A stretch of DNA of 32,076 nucleotides from Bacillota bacterium (GCA_021287065.1 JAJTBE010000149.1:1-32076); one strand, 5' to 3'; shown: positions 22,856 to 31,805, counted from the first letter of the stretch. Program-made: numbers and translations. Notes: generated from the letters alone by a model not told the origin.

Positions 22856-24505
22856 TTACTTTGAAAGATCCAGTTGAGGCATTAGTTTTCTCAGTTCCCT
22901 GGCTTCCTTACTATCTTCACTGATGTCTTCCGGAAGTCTTGCTCCGCCCAGTTCTGCAAACTTCTCTCTTGCTTTTTGAGAAGTCGAACGGGCTGATTCC
23001 GTAAGGAAACTGTTCCATCCGGTTTGCCGGTTGAAATCAGGTGTTTTTTCTGTGTATTCTTTATTTACCGAATCAATTACACCTGCATTAGAAGGCATAT
23101 TTATATTGATTCCCGAATACCTGTCATTTTCTTCTCCCAAATGCATTTCCCTTATTAGGGATTTTTGCAGTTTATCTTTTATGTTCCGGCAGCAATCTTT
23201 TAGTTCCGCAGAGCACCATGGTGCATTTTCGATATTATTCATAAGATCGCCGAGATCTCTTATTCCTGTTGTAAAGTTTGCATTCTCAAACTCCGAACCT
23301 CTGAACTGGGAAAAGTTGGTGGAATTGTTAGCTGCTGCAAATAGTTTTTCCGCAGGTATATTTTCTTTTTTCAGAATTTCGGTGAAATTTCCGAATGCTT
23401 CCACTACTTCACTGATTCGCGAGTTATCTACTGCACTCAGGGTGATATAGTTCTCAAGGTTTTCAAGTCTGGTTAGTTTTCTTTTCAGATAATCCATATT
23501 ATCTTCGCCGGGGATGTGAGGTTCTTCTTTTTTGCCTTCTGCTGCTATATCCCTGAAATATTTCACTACTTCACCGGAGAATTTTTTTGCGTTGAAACTA
23601 CCGTTTTTATCAATTTGCTGTGAAGCAATATTCAGAAGGGAATCCCATTTCTTTTCAATACCGCCCCAGGCTATGTCTTCGGAAGCGATGGTAAACTTCG
23701 CCATATCTTTCATATCATAAAGGGTTTCCAGGCTTGCATTCAGGCAGGTGTTGAATACTGCCAGATCAATGCTGTCTTTTCTTCCTGTTTCGGAGTTGGC
23801 TTTATTCACTCCATTTGTCACAGCTTCTTTCATTACCGCCGGTGAAAACTCCAGTGCGCCTTTCCATGCTTTTCCATGGCCTGCGAAAACAATCATATAT
23901 TTATCGGCAGGGTAATTTTTGACACCCCACTCAACAAAGCTTTCAAGCATTTTCGGATCGGTTATGCTTTGATTGGGAGAGAAAGATTCTACCTGATCAC
24001 AGGCAAATTCCCGTTTAATATTTTCCTGCCCACTAATAATGAAGTTATCTCCCGTTTGTATATGTTTTGAAATAACATATCTCTGAACATCGTATTTTGC
24101 GCCGTTTTTGTTGGATGCCAGCTTTCCGGGTTTGTATCCAAGCTGAGCGAGAATGTTGATTTTGCTGTCTGTGCCTTTTTTTCCAAGAGTGGGAAGAGCT
24201 GCAGCCACAGAATCCCCGATGTCTTTATATTCGCCATTGAGGTAAAACAATACGGTGAGTTCTTTTCTTTCCTGCGTTGAACCAGAAGCTTCGGTTTTAC
24301 GGGATGAATCGGAAGTGACTGTTGTCTTTGCTTTGGTATCCGATCCGGCTTTTAATGTTGATGATAATTTTGTTTTAGCTGAAACGGGGCTGGTAATTGT
24401 AACTGAGTCAGAGACAGTCTGAAGGGAAGCAGCCTTATTGGGGGAGGCTGTTTTGGTGGTTTTGCCGTAATGCGGCGTTATATGTGCCCATTCCCTTATT
24501 TCCAT
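22856..24505 (-). CDS. Clostripain family (C11) cysteine peptidase
   Basis: A 549-residue protein. The C11 core starts near residue 82 (LTVLFYLNGEYKDIG) and has the catalytic dyad His210 in FAGHGKAW and Cys254 in FNTCLNASLE, each after the expected hydrophobic strand; NYPADKYMIVF before the His is typical. Known members cleave after Arg or Lys and often self-process. The first 80 residues are Ser/Thr/Lys-rich and disordered, with no signal peptide, which is unusual for a family usually exported. The C-terminal third is helical and unassigned. It stands alone, with repeats downstream and a 615-bp non-coding region upstream. How it leaves the cell, if it does, is unclear. Confidence 0.88.
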   Translation of the reverse strand: MEIREWAHITPHYGKTTKTASPNKAASLQTVSDSVTITSPVSAKTKLSSTLKAGSDTKAKTTVTSDSSRKTEASGSTQERKELTVLFYLNGEYKDIGDSVAAALPTLGKKGTDSKINILAQLGYKPGKLASNKNGAKYDVQRYVISKHIQTGDNFIISGQENIKREFACDQVESFSPNQSITDPKMLESFVEWGVKNYPADKYMIVFAGHGKAWKGALEFSPAVMKEAVTNGVNKANSETGRKDSIDLAVFNTCLNASLETLYDMKDMAKFTIASEDIAWGGIEKKWDSLLNIASQQIDKNGSFNAKKFSGEVVKYFRDIAAEGKKEEPHIPGEDNMDYLKRKLTRLENLENYITLSAVDNSRISEVVEAFGNFTEILKKENIPAEKLFAAANNSTNFSQFRGSEFENANFTTGIRDLGDLMNNIENAPWCSAELKDCCRNIKDKLQKSLIREMHLGEENDRYSGININMPSNAGVIDSVNKEYTEKTPDFNRQTGWNSFLTESARSTSQKAREKFAELGGARLPEDISEDSKEARELRKLMPQLDLSK

Positions 24506-24541
24506 AATAATAACCTTTATTTGATTTTGTATATCTATTAT

Positions 24542-24570
24542 ATTATAATTTAAGTCTGAATTCCATTAAA
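24542..24570 (-). promoter_or_regulatory. Possible promoter of the C11 peptidase gene
   Basis: On the minus strand: TTTAAT (24565-24570), a 17-bp spacer, and TATAAT (24542-24547), 37 bp before the start codon. The -35 is weak. An AAATTTGTTAA sequence next to it resembles the regulon element but is at the wrong spacing. Confidence 0.4.
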
Positions 24571-25030
24571 AATTTGTTAATATAATGTATATTTTTTGTT
24601 TCATTTGGCAGATTAATTCGTTCTGGAACATGTAATTTTGAATTTCTTCAGAGCAAATGACTGAATTTTTATGTGTTCTTCAGCATTTGCCGGTCAAGGC
24701 ATCCGGATTGAAGAATGAATTATTTTCGTTTTCCATGAATAATTCTTAATGTAAAAAAGAAATTCGGAAAAATATTTGTAAATCTACTTGTTTGCAGAAT
24801 TAATTTTATTTGTAAAGTAATTACTCACAAGCTAATTTTTTACTAATACATTAAATTCATAATGCTGATAAACGTTGGTATTAAAGGGTTTTGAGAAAAA
24901 GGTCCTTGTTGAATTAATGATATACATTCCCAAAATTGATGTCTAAAATAAGGGAATATGGGTAAAATTATAGTGAGAGTAAGGAAATCGGTTCTGGTTT
25001 CTGAAGGATGTTTATAAATTGAATATTTTT

Positions 25031-25118
25031 CGTCTCCAGTTCGGGTTTTTAATCCCTAAAACAGACGACCACCGGAAAATGACCGGTCAAGCTACCAAGG
25101 AAAGGGGGTAAAGGAAGT
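25031..25118 (+). promoter_or_regulatory. Structured leader upstream of marR
   Basis: The leader can fold into an outer CGTCT/AGACG stem (25031-25035 with 25063-25067) around a GGG/CCC hairpin. Next comes an ACCGG/CCGGT hairpin (25071-25087), then TACC (25093) that can pair with GGTA (25107) across the purine-rich stretch just before the ribosome site. This could be a cis-acting RNA or simply an operator region; it matches no riboswitch class I know. Confidence 0.35.
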
Positions 25119-25120
25119 CT

Positions 25121-25609
25121 ATGGGAGAGATTGCAAAAATGCATATTCACCAGAAAGAAGATGCGGTAGAAGCCTGGCATCTTCTGCAGAAGGTTCACCA
25201 GATTATTTATAAGGAGCTGCAGAGAAACTTTTACGACAAGGGCATTACTACTGCACAGTTTGAAGTATTGTTAGAACTGAAGAAGCATCGCGAGCTGCCT
25301 ATGTGGAAAATCGGAGATCTGCTGTCAGTTACCGGAGGAAATGTTACCGGCTTGATAGACAGGCTTGAAAAGAAAGGTCTTGTTGCCAGAGAAAGAAGCG
25401 AGAAAGATCGCAGAATTATCATGGCTCGAATCACCAATCAGGGAGACAGGCTTTTCAAAAATGTAAGCGGCGAGTTTGAACAAAAGCTTAACAATACCCT
25501 GTCGGGACTGGGTAACGGCGAGCTTAATAAATTTAATCTGTTACTTGAGAAGTTGTATCTGGAGCTACGGGATCAAATGGATCCGGAAGATGAATCAGTA
25601 ACTGTCTGA
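25121..25609 (+). CDS. MarR-family transcriptional regulator
   Basis: A 162-residue DNA-binding protein. The winged helix-turn-helix runs from about 45 to 110: TTAQFEVLLELKKH, the recognition region LSVTGGNVTGLIDRLEKKGL, then the wing with RERSEKDRRIIMARIT, all typical of MarR. Flanking helices form the dimer interface. MarR proteins usually repress nearby genes and release DNA on binding a small ligand or after oxidation; there are no obvious oxidation-sensing cysteines. AGGAAG lies 4-5 bases before the ATG. There is no co-directional neighbour within an operon distance; the divergent C11 peptidase or its own gene are the natural targets, by inference. Confidence 0.92.
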   Translation: MGEIAKMHIHQKEDAVEAWHLLQKVHQIIYKELQRNFYDKGITTAQFEVLLELKKHRELPMWKIGDLLSVTGGNVTGLIDRLEKKGLVARERSEKDRRIIMARITNQGDRLFKNVSGEFEQKLNNTLSGLGNGELNKFNLLLEKLYLELRDQMDPEDESVTV

Positions 25610-25713
25610 TGTTAAAATGGTTTCTGGGGTTGATCAATGTGTTAAGAAAAGAGCCAACCCCGGGCTGGCCAAAGCGAAATTACAGTTTCAGGTCCTAATG
25701 GCTGAAATGGAAA

Positions 25714-25740
25714 TCAAAACCGGAAAAAGTCCGGTTTTGA
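25714..25740 (+). terminator. Strong hairpin between convergent genes
   Basis: A perfect 11-bp stem (tcaaaaccgga/tccggttttga) with a 5-base loop. A second, weaker CTGT/ACAG hairpin follows at about 25747-25765, then TTTTTATTTTTTTTATT. It probably ends the marR transcript. Confidence 0.6.
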
Positions 25741-25777
25741 AGGAACTGTGCGTTTTGGACAGCCCTTTTTATTTTTT

Positions 25778-26911
25778 TTATTCTTTAAAGAGGTCAGAAG
25801 GCGACATTATGTGCATTTTCTCCTGAGGGTTGTCGCTGTCTGATTCTTTTCTTTTTCTGAGTTGTTCCTTGCCGTCGCGGATAAGATCTCTCGGGCTGAG
25901 TCCGCCTGTGCCCGAATCCTTGAGGCTTGAGGATGAAAGTCCGAAAATCTCGCTTGGTCTGGGTTCGTGTTCTTTGAAATACTGCGCAGATTCTTCCTGT
26001 TTTTCCCCTGTTTCTGCCTGTGGCTGTTCTTCCGGGGCTGATTCCTGTTCCTGCTCCTGACGGGGTTCCTGTTCAGTAGCGGGTGCAGGCTGTGTTCCGT
26101 AAATAGGGAACAGGTCCATTTCAAGGAAAAGCTTTTCCTGACTGATTCTTTCAACAAAGTGCTGTTTTTCGCTGTCGGTGCTTTCAACGATTTTTGCAAG
26201 CAGGTCTATGCAGTAGTTTCTGTATTCTTCCTTTTTCCCGGGTTCAAGTTTTGCTTTGAGAGCGTAGATGCAGGCCTGATTGAATTCCTGAGCGGGGTGT
26301 TTTTCCTGCTCATTTTGTTTTTCTGCTTTTTCAAGGCACAGAAATGCTTCTTTTTTCATTCTGTTTTTAATAAATGCGTCTTTTTTGGATTCCATTCTTT
26401 CTGTCCAGGCTTTAGCCATAAGAATGAGCGCATCGATGAAGTCGGGATCGAGTTCGAGTGCTTTTTCAAGATAAAAAACCGAGTCTTCCAGTGATGTTTC
26501 CGATTCGATGACAATATTTGCTTTTCTGAGCCAGACTGAGGGATTTGATTCGTCCAATTCTATGAGTTTATCAACAATTGCAGACGCTTTTTCAAAACTG
26601 CCTGTGTGGGAATAGAGTTCGCTCATACGGTGCAGAATTTCCCGTTCGGCTTCATCTCCCAGAGCTTCGTAAAACTCGAGTGCTTTGGCATATTTTCCTT
26701 GTCTGTAGTTGTATTCGCCGAGATTTATTATGAAGAATTTTTCTTTAAGCAAAGGAGTGAATGAGGTGTTTAGATCTTCGTAATCCCCATTTAAACCTCC
26801 GAGATTGATGCCCATTTCAGAAATATGATCGAGGAAAACCTTTGTTTTGAGGCAGATTTCCCATATTAATTCGCTCATATTCCGGTCGGTGTTGTTGTCT
26901 ATTGTTTCCAT
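25778..26911 (-). CDS. TPR protein with acidic linker and repeated C-terminal short motifs
   Basis: A 377-residue cytoplasmic-looking protein. Residues 60-185 hold three to four TPR units (for example YNYRQGKYAKALEFYEALGD, then SELYSHTGSFEKASAIVDKL and SVFYLEKALELDPDFIDALI). A helical region follows to about 265, then a Glu/Gln/Pro-rich disordered linker (275-315). The end carries three spaced look-alike motifs: RPSEIFGLSS, LSPRDLIRDG and MSPSDLFKE, the last at the very C-terminus. TPR domains bind partner proteins, and the repeated motifs look like docking peptides; the partners are unknown. GAGGAGG lies nine bases before the ATG. It is divergent from the zinc-ribbon gene at 27087. Confidence 0.8.
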   Translation of the reverse strand: METIDNNTDRNMSELIWEICLKTKVFLDHISEMGINLGGLNGDYEDLNTSFTPLLKEKFFIINLGEYNYRQGKYAKALEFYEALGDEAEREILHRMSELYSHTGSFEKASAIVDKLIELDESNPSVWLRKANIVIESETSLEDSVFYLEKALELDPDFIDALILMAKAWTERMESKKDAFIKNRMKKEAFLCLEKAEKQNEQEKHPAQEFNQACIYALKAKLEPGKKEEYRNYCIDLLAKIVESTDSEKQHFVERISQEKLFLEMDLFPIYGTQPAPATEQEPRQEQEQESAPEEQPQAETGEKQEESAQYFKEHEPRPSEIFGLSSSSLKDSGTGGLSPRDLIRDGKEQLRKRKESDSDNPQEKMHIMSPSDLFKE

Positions 26912-27086
26912 TAACAGGCGCCTCCTCAGAGAAAATATTTGTTTTTATAGTTTCTTCATATCAGTTTTTTTACCTTCATAAGATTACACTATTCTTATTT
27001 GTAAGTACTTTCATACAATGTTTTCAAAGGGTATTTTGTTTGAAGGTTGAATAGAACAGCAACAAAAACTATCCGGAGGAATTTTG

Positions 27087-27734
27087 ATGAGTGATGAGTC
27101 CTCTTTCGATTTTAACATTCTTTCAGGGCTTCGAAACGCAATAGGCAGAGAATGTCCTTCTTGCGGCGAAGTTAACCCCAGCACGGCAATGAACTGTGAG
27201 TTCTGCGGTAGTCACATGCCGATGGATGATGAAGAAGATGAACCTTCCCTTTCGTTTTTACATGCAGAAGGAGTCGCCGGCCATGGCGGTTCGGAGGGTA
27301 GTGCCGGTATGTTGTTCAGATATCTGCCGGAACTTGAAAAATGCATGACTATACTCAGTGAAACAATAGACCTTGCAAAAGAAGCTGCAATTTCGTATTC
27401 TGATTATTATGATTCGATTCTGAAAGTTTATAACTCAGCAAACGTGGCACTGGACTATATTAAGTCTAATGCTGTAAGGGATTACATCTCATCGCTTGAT
27501 GAAGACAGCCAGCGTATTGCCAATCAGGTTGTTTCGGCTTTTGAAGTTTACAGTCTGGGATGCAAGCGAATGCTTGAATACGACGGTGGCGGAGATGGTG
27601 TAGCTGTTGTTGACGGTTTCCTTAAAGCTGAAAAGTCAATCAAGACTATTAAAGACGCTGCTTCTAAACTTGATATTACTGAAGATGATGAGGCAGTGGA
27701 AACTGAAGAAGACGAAGAGGCAGTGGAAGAATAA
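27087..27734 (+). CDS. Zinc-ribbon protein with helical domain and acidic tail
   Basis: A 215-residue protein of unknown function. Near the N-terminus a zinc ribbon has Cys23/26 and Cys37/40 (CPSCG ... CEFCG), followed by an acidic stretch (MDDEEDEP). Residues 75-195 are predicted mostly helical (LPELEKCMTILSETIDLAKE and onward). The last 20 residues are almost all Glu/Asp (ETEEDEEAVEE). There is no signal peptide or membrane helix. Such ribbon-plus-helix proteins are often adaptor or regulatory proteins, but nothing here fixes the role. The start is the ATG at 27087, six bases after GGAGGA; a TTG one codon earlier is unlikely. Confidence 0.75.
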   Translation: MSDESSFDFNILSGLRNAIGRECPSCGEVNPSTAMNCEFCGSHMPMDDEEDEPSLSFLHAEGVAGHGGSEGSAGMLFRYLPELEKCMTILSETIDLAKEAAISYSDYYDSILKVYNSANVALDYIKSNAVRDYISSLDEDSQRIANQVVSAFEVYSLGCKRMLEYDGGGDGVAVVDGFLKAEKSIKTIKDAASKLDITEDDEAVETEEDEEAVEE

Positions 27735-27831
27735 CTGTCTGTTTGTAGATGCATTCCGTTAGTATATGGTTCTGATGGCTTGTTTCCTGCTGTTCGGGTT
27801 TGATTTGTATTTATTAGAATATCATAATCAT

Positions 27832-27860
27832 TTGAAACTGACAGGGAAAAGTTTTGTAAT
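27832..27860 (+). promoter_or_regulatory. Probable promoter of the DUF4126 gene
   Basis: TTGAAA (27832-27837), a 17-bp spacer, and TGTAAT (27855-27860), about 54 bp before the start codon. Confidence 0.5.
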
Positions 27861-27913
27861 TGGTGAAATTACAGAAATATACTTATTAGTTCAGGGAGGT
27901 GTAATTTACCAAT

Positions 27914-28609
27914 ATGGATACTGCCCTACAGGTTTTGTTTGCCGGCGGGCTTGCCGCCTGCTCAGGTTTGAGAGCTTTCAGCACACTCCTGATGGTTTGC
28001 TGGGTGGCGCAACATGGAAATATTGAACAGAAATTCCTGAACCCCGATTTATACCCGCTTATTGCAAAAAATGAAACTTTCTTTCAGGTTATGGTTCTTC
28101 TCACTATTATTGAAATTGTGGGAGACAAGCTTCCTTCGTATTCGCATTTTCTTGATGCGCTTCATCTGATTTTAAGGCCTCTTACAGGTGCTGTTACCGC
28201 ATTATCCATACTCAATACAGGCGATGTGGTATTAAACTATATTCTGGCGGCTGCTTTGGGAGCAGTGCTTACGCTGCCCATACAGAGTTATCGGTCAAGC
28301 TGCAGAATTCTGACAGAGGCAGGAGATTCAGGCAAGTATAATTTAACTTTGAGCGTTACGGAAGACACGCTTGCAATCGGTGGAACACTTCTGACTATGC
28401 TGAAACCTAATTTCAGCCTTTTTGTGATAATTCCGGTTTTTTATCTGATACTGACAGCTTTCAGAAAATGGCGTCCAAGGGTCATTGCCGGAGATGATTA
28501 CAAAGGTTATCTTCAGATGCAGAGCAGGGAGAGAGATGACGGAGAGATTCTCGAAATCCAGAGGCTTAAAAGGATGAAGAGGAATCAACGGTCTGATCGT
28601 TCCGAATAA
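27914..28609 (+). CDS. DUF4126 family membrane protein
   Basis: A 231-residue integral membrane protein. The N-terminal GLAACSGLRAFSTLL, the IIEIVGDKLPSYSHFLDALHLILRPLTGA stretch with its conserved Glu/Asp/Pro/Arg positions, and the small-residue helices after it match DUF4126. Five or so membrane helices end near residue 185, followed by a basic, charged cytoplasmic tail (RDDGEILEIQRLKRMKRNQR). No biochemical function is established for this family. AGGGAGGTG lies about ten bases before the ATG. It precedes the diguanylate cyclase gene on the same strand by about 95 bp. Confidence 0.8.
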   Translation: MDTALQVLFAGGLAACSGLRAFSTLLMVCWVAQHGNIEQKFLNPDLYPLIAKNETFFQVMVLLTIIEIVGDKLPSYSHFLDALHLILRPLTGAVTALSILNTGDVVLNYILAAALGAVLTLPIQSYRSSCRILTEAGDSGKYNLTLSVTEDTLAIGGTLLTMLKPNFSLFVIIPVFYLILTAFRKWRPRVIAGDDYKGYLQMQSRERDDGEILEIQRLKRMKRNQRSDRSE

Positions 28610-28705
28610 CAGCAGACAGAAGAGACGATACTACATACGGGTTAATTAAACTGACAGCAGATATTAAACTGATTTACAGAAACCAATTCGGGAGCAGTGA
28701 GACTG

Positions 28706-30574
28706 ATGGAAAACAACCAGACAGAAAACGAAAAAATGCTGACTGACAGCAATATGACCGATTCAAGGGAAGAGAATCTGCTTAAAAGGATTCAGACTTT
28801 GCATGACAAGGTTCAGACCCTTCAGCAGTCCAATATTTCACTTCTGATGAAAGTTCAGGACCTGAAGCTGAAGAATAAATCCCTTGATCATAAAGTTTTT
28901 GATCTGTTTACAATTTCACAGGCAGGTAAAGTTTTTACTGCCACTCCTGATACAAAAAGGCTTTCCCTTATTCTGCTTTCTATGATTACCGAGCGCATCG
29001 GCGTGGAGAAGTGCTCCCTGCTTCTTCATGATAAAAAAAGAAACGCGTTTTTCCTGTCACACTCAATCGGGCTTGATGAGCAAAAAGCAGAAAGAATTGA
29101 ATACAAGTATAAGGAAGGCCTCTTCTGGCAGCTTATAACCAATGGTGATCCTATTACTGTGGTTGATATTGAGGGACATTTGAGATTCCCCAATATTTTC
29201 AGGGAAAATCAGCTTGAACTTCTTGAATCGGGAACATGGATTCCGATGAAAACCAAAGACAGTGTTATCGGTGTCGTTACGCTTGATAAAACAGAAATTG
29301 GACATAGCGACCTTGAATATCTGAAAGATCTGGCAGCACAGGCGGCAGCATCCATAGAAACTGCATTTCTATATCAGGAAATCGGTGAATCGAGAAAAGA
29401 GCTTGACCGCAGAATGCACAACCTCAAGATTCTGTATGATATCGGACAGGCTCTTAACTTTATCGACGACCTTACAAAACTGCTGAAACTTATTATCGAT
29501 CAGGCTATTGAAGTTGTTCAGGCGGGAAAAGGCTCCCTCATGCTGCTTGAAGCTGAACATCTGGTGGTCAGGGTTGTCAGGGGAATAGATAAAATTTCCG
29601 AAGAGAAAATTCTCAGCGGTGAAATTCAACCCACAAAAATTAAACTTGGTGAGGGAATTGCCGGCAGGGTTGCGAAAACCGGAAAACCAATCCTTGTTGA
29701 CGATGCCTCATCTGACGGAAGATTTCTTGCATCAAGAAATTCAAATGTCAACAACATCCTATGCGTGCCTCTGAAGGTTTATGATGAAGTTATCGGCGTA
29801 ATCAATATCAGCAACAAGAAAACAGATAAACCTTTTGGGTCTGAAGATCTGAAGATTATCGAAACTCTTGCGGATCAGGCAGCCGTAGCCATCAATAACG
29901 CCAGACTTTATGAAATGGCAGTTACGGATGGTCTTACAAAACTGTATATCAGAAGGCACTTCCTCCAGAGAATGAATGAAGAACTCAGAAGAGCTATGAG
30001 ATATGGGCATCAGCTTTCTGTGATGATGATGGATATCGACCACTTTAAGAAACTTAACGATACATACGGACATCAGGCCGGGGATCTTGTCCTTATTGAA
30101 GCGGCGAAGCTTTTCAAAAGAACGGTCCGTGGAACTGATGTGGTTGGAAGATATGGCGGAGAGGAGTTCTGCGCACTTCTTCCTGAAACATCGACTTCCG
30201 GTGCTCTTATAATCGCAGACAGGCTTCGTAAAGAGCTTGAAACTATGGTTTTCCGTTATCAGGATATTGATATAAAAGCTACCATGAGCGTAGGTGTATC
30301 AACTTTCCCCAGAGATGCAACGGATCCCACCGAACTGATGAGAAAAGCGGATATTGCACTTTATAGATCAAAAGAAGAAGGCAGAAACAGGGTTACTGTT
30401 TTTTCCGAACCTCCTGCAGGCGAACTTGCCGAATCATCAGGAGGCAGAAGAGTTACCGGGTCTGATCAGGATAGTAATCTGATTGAACCTGATCAGATGC
30501 ATGAATTCGAACCGATTTCCACCATCGATGATGAACCTCTGAATGAAGGAACGGAACGGACTCGTCCCTTATAG
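28706..30574 (+). CDS. Diguanylate cyclase with two GAF domains
   Basis: A 622-residue soluble signalling enzyme that would make cyclic di-GMP from two GTP. Residues 15-60 are coiled coil (LLKRIQTLHDKVQTLQQ). GAF 1 spans about 70-215 and GAF 2 about 235-395, joined by another helical linker. The GGDEF domain follows (about 405-565), with GGEEF at 484-488, the metal/substrate DIDHFKKLNDTYGHQAGD motif and an intact RxxD inhibitory site (RGTD) five residues before GGEEF. The catalytic site is therefore complete and probably subject to product inhibition. The tail of about 55 residues is acidic and disordered. The start is the ATG at 28706; a GTG three codons earlier is too close to the GGAG. It lies 22 bp before the Pnkp-like gene. 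Confidence 0.92.
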   Translation: MENNQTENEKMLTDSNMTDSREENLLKRIQTLHDKVQTLQQSNISLLMKVQDLKLKNKSLDHKVFDLFTISQAGKVFTATPDTKRLSLILLSMITERIGVEKCSLLLHDKKRNAFFLSHSIGLDEQKAERIEYKYKEGLFWQLITNGDPITVVDIEGHLRFPNIFRENQLELLESGTWIPMKTKDSVIGVVTLDKTEIGHSDLEYLKDLAAQAAASIETAFLYQEIGESRKELDRRMHNLKILYDIGQALNFIDDLTKLLKLIIDQAIEVVQAGKGSLMLLEAEHLVVRVVRGIDKISEEKILSGEIQPTKIKLGEGIAGRVAKTGKPILVDDASSDGRFLASRNSNVNNILCVPLKVYDEVIGVINISNKKTDKPFGSEDLKIIETLADQAAVAINNARLYEMAVTDGLTKLYIRRHFLQRMNEELRRAMRYGHQLSVMMMDIDHFKKLNDTYGHQAGDLVLIEAAKLFKRTVRGTDVVGRYGGEEFCALLPETSTSGALIIADRLRKELETMVFRYQDIDIKATMSVGVSTFPRDATDPTELMRKADIALYRSKEEGRNRVTVFSEPPAGELAESSGGRRVTGSDQDSNLIEPDQMHEFEPISTIDDEPLNEGTERTRPL

Positions 30575-30596
30575 TGATTTGGAATCGAATTGAAAA

Positions 30597-31805
30597 ATGA
30601 TTGATATTACATTAAATAATAGTGGACTTCTGATAATTGCAGGCGAAAAAGACAGAAGTCTGTTTGCAGATATCTGTATGAATCCGGAAAGCCTGATTTC
30701 TGTGTATTCCTGTTGCAGACTCCTTTCCGGTATTGACGGAAGCGAGCCCCCTTTGCATCTCGCCCTTGAACTTTTTTACAGGATTCTCGAAATGAGGCTT
30801 CGCCTTGGTGTTTTCACTGCTGTGGAAACTCCCGCTTTGTCACAGTCGCTGCTGAGTCATATTTTCGAACTCTGCAATACATACTATGCAGAGCCATCGC
30901 TTGTTATTACAGGCGCTTCAGGCTTATCCGACAGTCAGAAAAAAATAGAAGCCTACAGGGAAAAAGGTTTCAAAAATGTATGGGTTCTTGACAGAGAATC
31001 TCTATTTAACTGCAGGCTTAACATAAAGCGGGTAAGTGCAATCAGAGATGAAAAGCCTCCCTTTGACATTATCGGAGATATCCATGGATGTTATGATGAG
31101 CTGGAAGAGTTGTTTTATGAGCTGGGATATGAAAAAAAAGGCTTTCTTTTTGAGCATCCGGCAGGTAGAATGCCTGTATTTATCGGAGATGTTGCAGACA
31201 GAGGACCTTACAGTATAAAGATGATCGAATTTACCGCCAACATGGTTGAAGCTGGAAAAGCTCTTTATGTGCCGGGGAATCATTGTGTAAAGTTTATGCG
31301 ATGGCTCAACGGTTCTGAGATTAAACTAAAGCATGGCGTGGAAACTACTATTGAAGAATATACAGCCCTTGAGGAATCTGAGAGGCAGAGGATCAAAAAC
31401 AGATTTACATCACTTGTGGAAAATTCTTCCATATATATATGTCTGGATAATGGAAACCTTGTTATTTCACATGCAGGAATCCGGGAGAAAATGATAGGCA
31501 GGGAACACCGTAAAATAAGAGCTTTTTGCCTGTTTGGAGCAACTACGGGAAAAACAAATGAAAACGGATTTCCTGAAAGAATAGACTGGGCTGCGGATTA
31601 TACCGGAAAGCCGTTTCTTGTTTATGGACATACTCCCGTGGAAAAAGCAGTTATTAGAAACAACACAATCAATATTGATCAGGGCTGCGTATTCGGCGGT
31701 TCCCTCACAGCATTCAGATACCCTGAAATGACGACTGTATCGGTAAAAGCAAAACGAACATACTATTGCAGAAACAGCGGACAGGTCAAAAACATCAGTG
31801 TGTAA
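30597..31805 (+). CDS. Pnkp-like metallophosphatase with degenerate kinase domain
   Basis: A 402-residue protein homologous to the first two domains of bacterial Pnkp, the RNA-repair kinase-phosphatase-ligase. The phosphatase half is intact: GDIHGCYDEL (Asp161, His163), GDVADRGP (Asp198, Arg202), GNH (Asn228, His229), SHAG (His292), YGHTP (His345) and the family-specific TINIDQGCVFGG end. The first 150 residues align with the Pnkp kinase: it begins MIDITLNNSGLLIIAG like the kinase, but the P-loop is replaced by GEKDRS, the SSD stretch by VYS and the Arg-rich lid is gone. The C-terminal ligase domain is absent. It is probably a phosphatase only, with the kinase shell kept as a structural or binding domain. 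It is likely co-transcribed with the diguanylate cyclase. Confidence 0.85.
   Translation: MIDITLNNSGLLIIAGEKDRSLFADICMNPESLISVYSCCRLLSGIDGSEPPLHLALELFYRILEMRLRLGVFTAVETPALSQSLLSHIFELCNTYYAEPSLVITGASGLSDSQKKIEAYREKGFKNVWVLDRESLFNCRLNIKRVSAIRDEKPPFDIIGDIHGCYDELEELFYELGYEKKGFLFEHPAGRMPVFIGDVADRGPYSIKMIEFTANMVEAGKALYVPGNHCVKFMRWLNGSEIKLKHGVETTIEEYTALEESERQRIKNRFTSLVENSSIYICLDNGNLVISHAGIREKMIGREHRKIRAFCLFGATTGKTNENGFPERIDWAADYTGKPFLVYGHTPVEKAVIRNNTINIDQGCVFGGSLTAFRYPEMTTVSVKAKRTYYCRNSGQVKNISV

Larger units (their letters stand above)
24506..25120. other. Long divergent intergenic region
   Basis: It lies between the C11 peptidase (-) and marR (+) and is very AT-rich, with no supportable open frame and none of the R1/R2 repeats. 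It probably holds both promoters; the last 90 bp form a foldable leader described separately. Confidence 0.55.

Noticed and set aside
22156-22877. Open frames of 70-120 codons in the R2 block
   Set aside because: They lie within tandem and inverted repeats, overlap each other in several frames and have no translation signals.
24565-24587. A fourth copy of the regulon element before the C11 peptidase gene
   Set aside because: AAATTTGTTAA resembles the element, but it overlaps the candidate -35 instead of lying 21 bp upstream, and AT-rich DNA gives such matches by chance.
25617-25826. 69-codon open frame after marR
   Set aside because: It runs through a perfect terminator hairpin and a T-rich tract, lacks a ribosome site and overlaps the end of the TPR gene.
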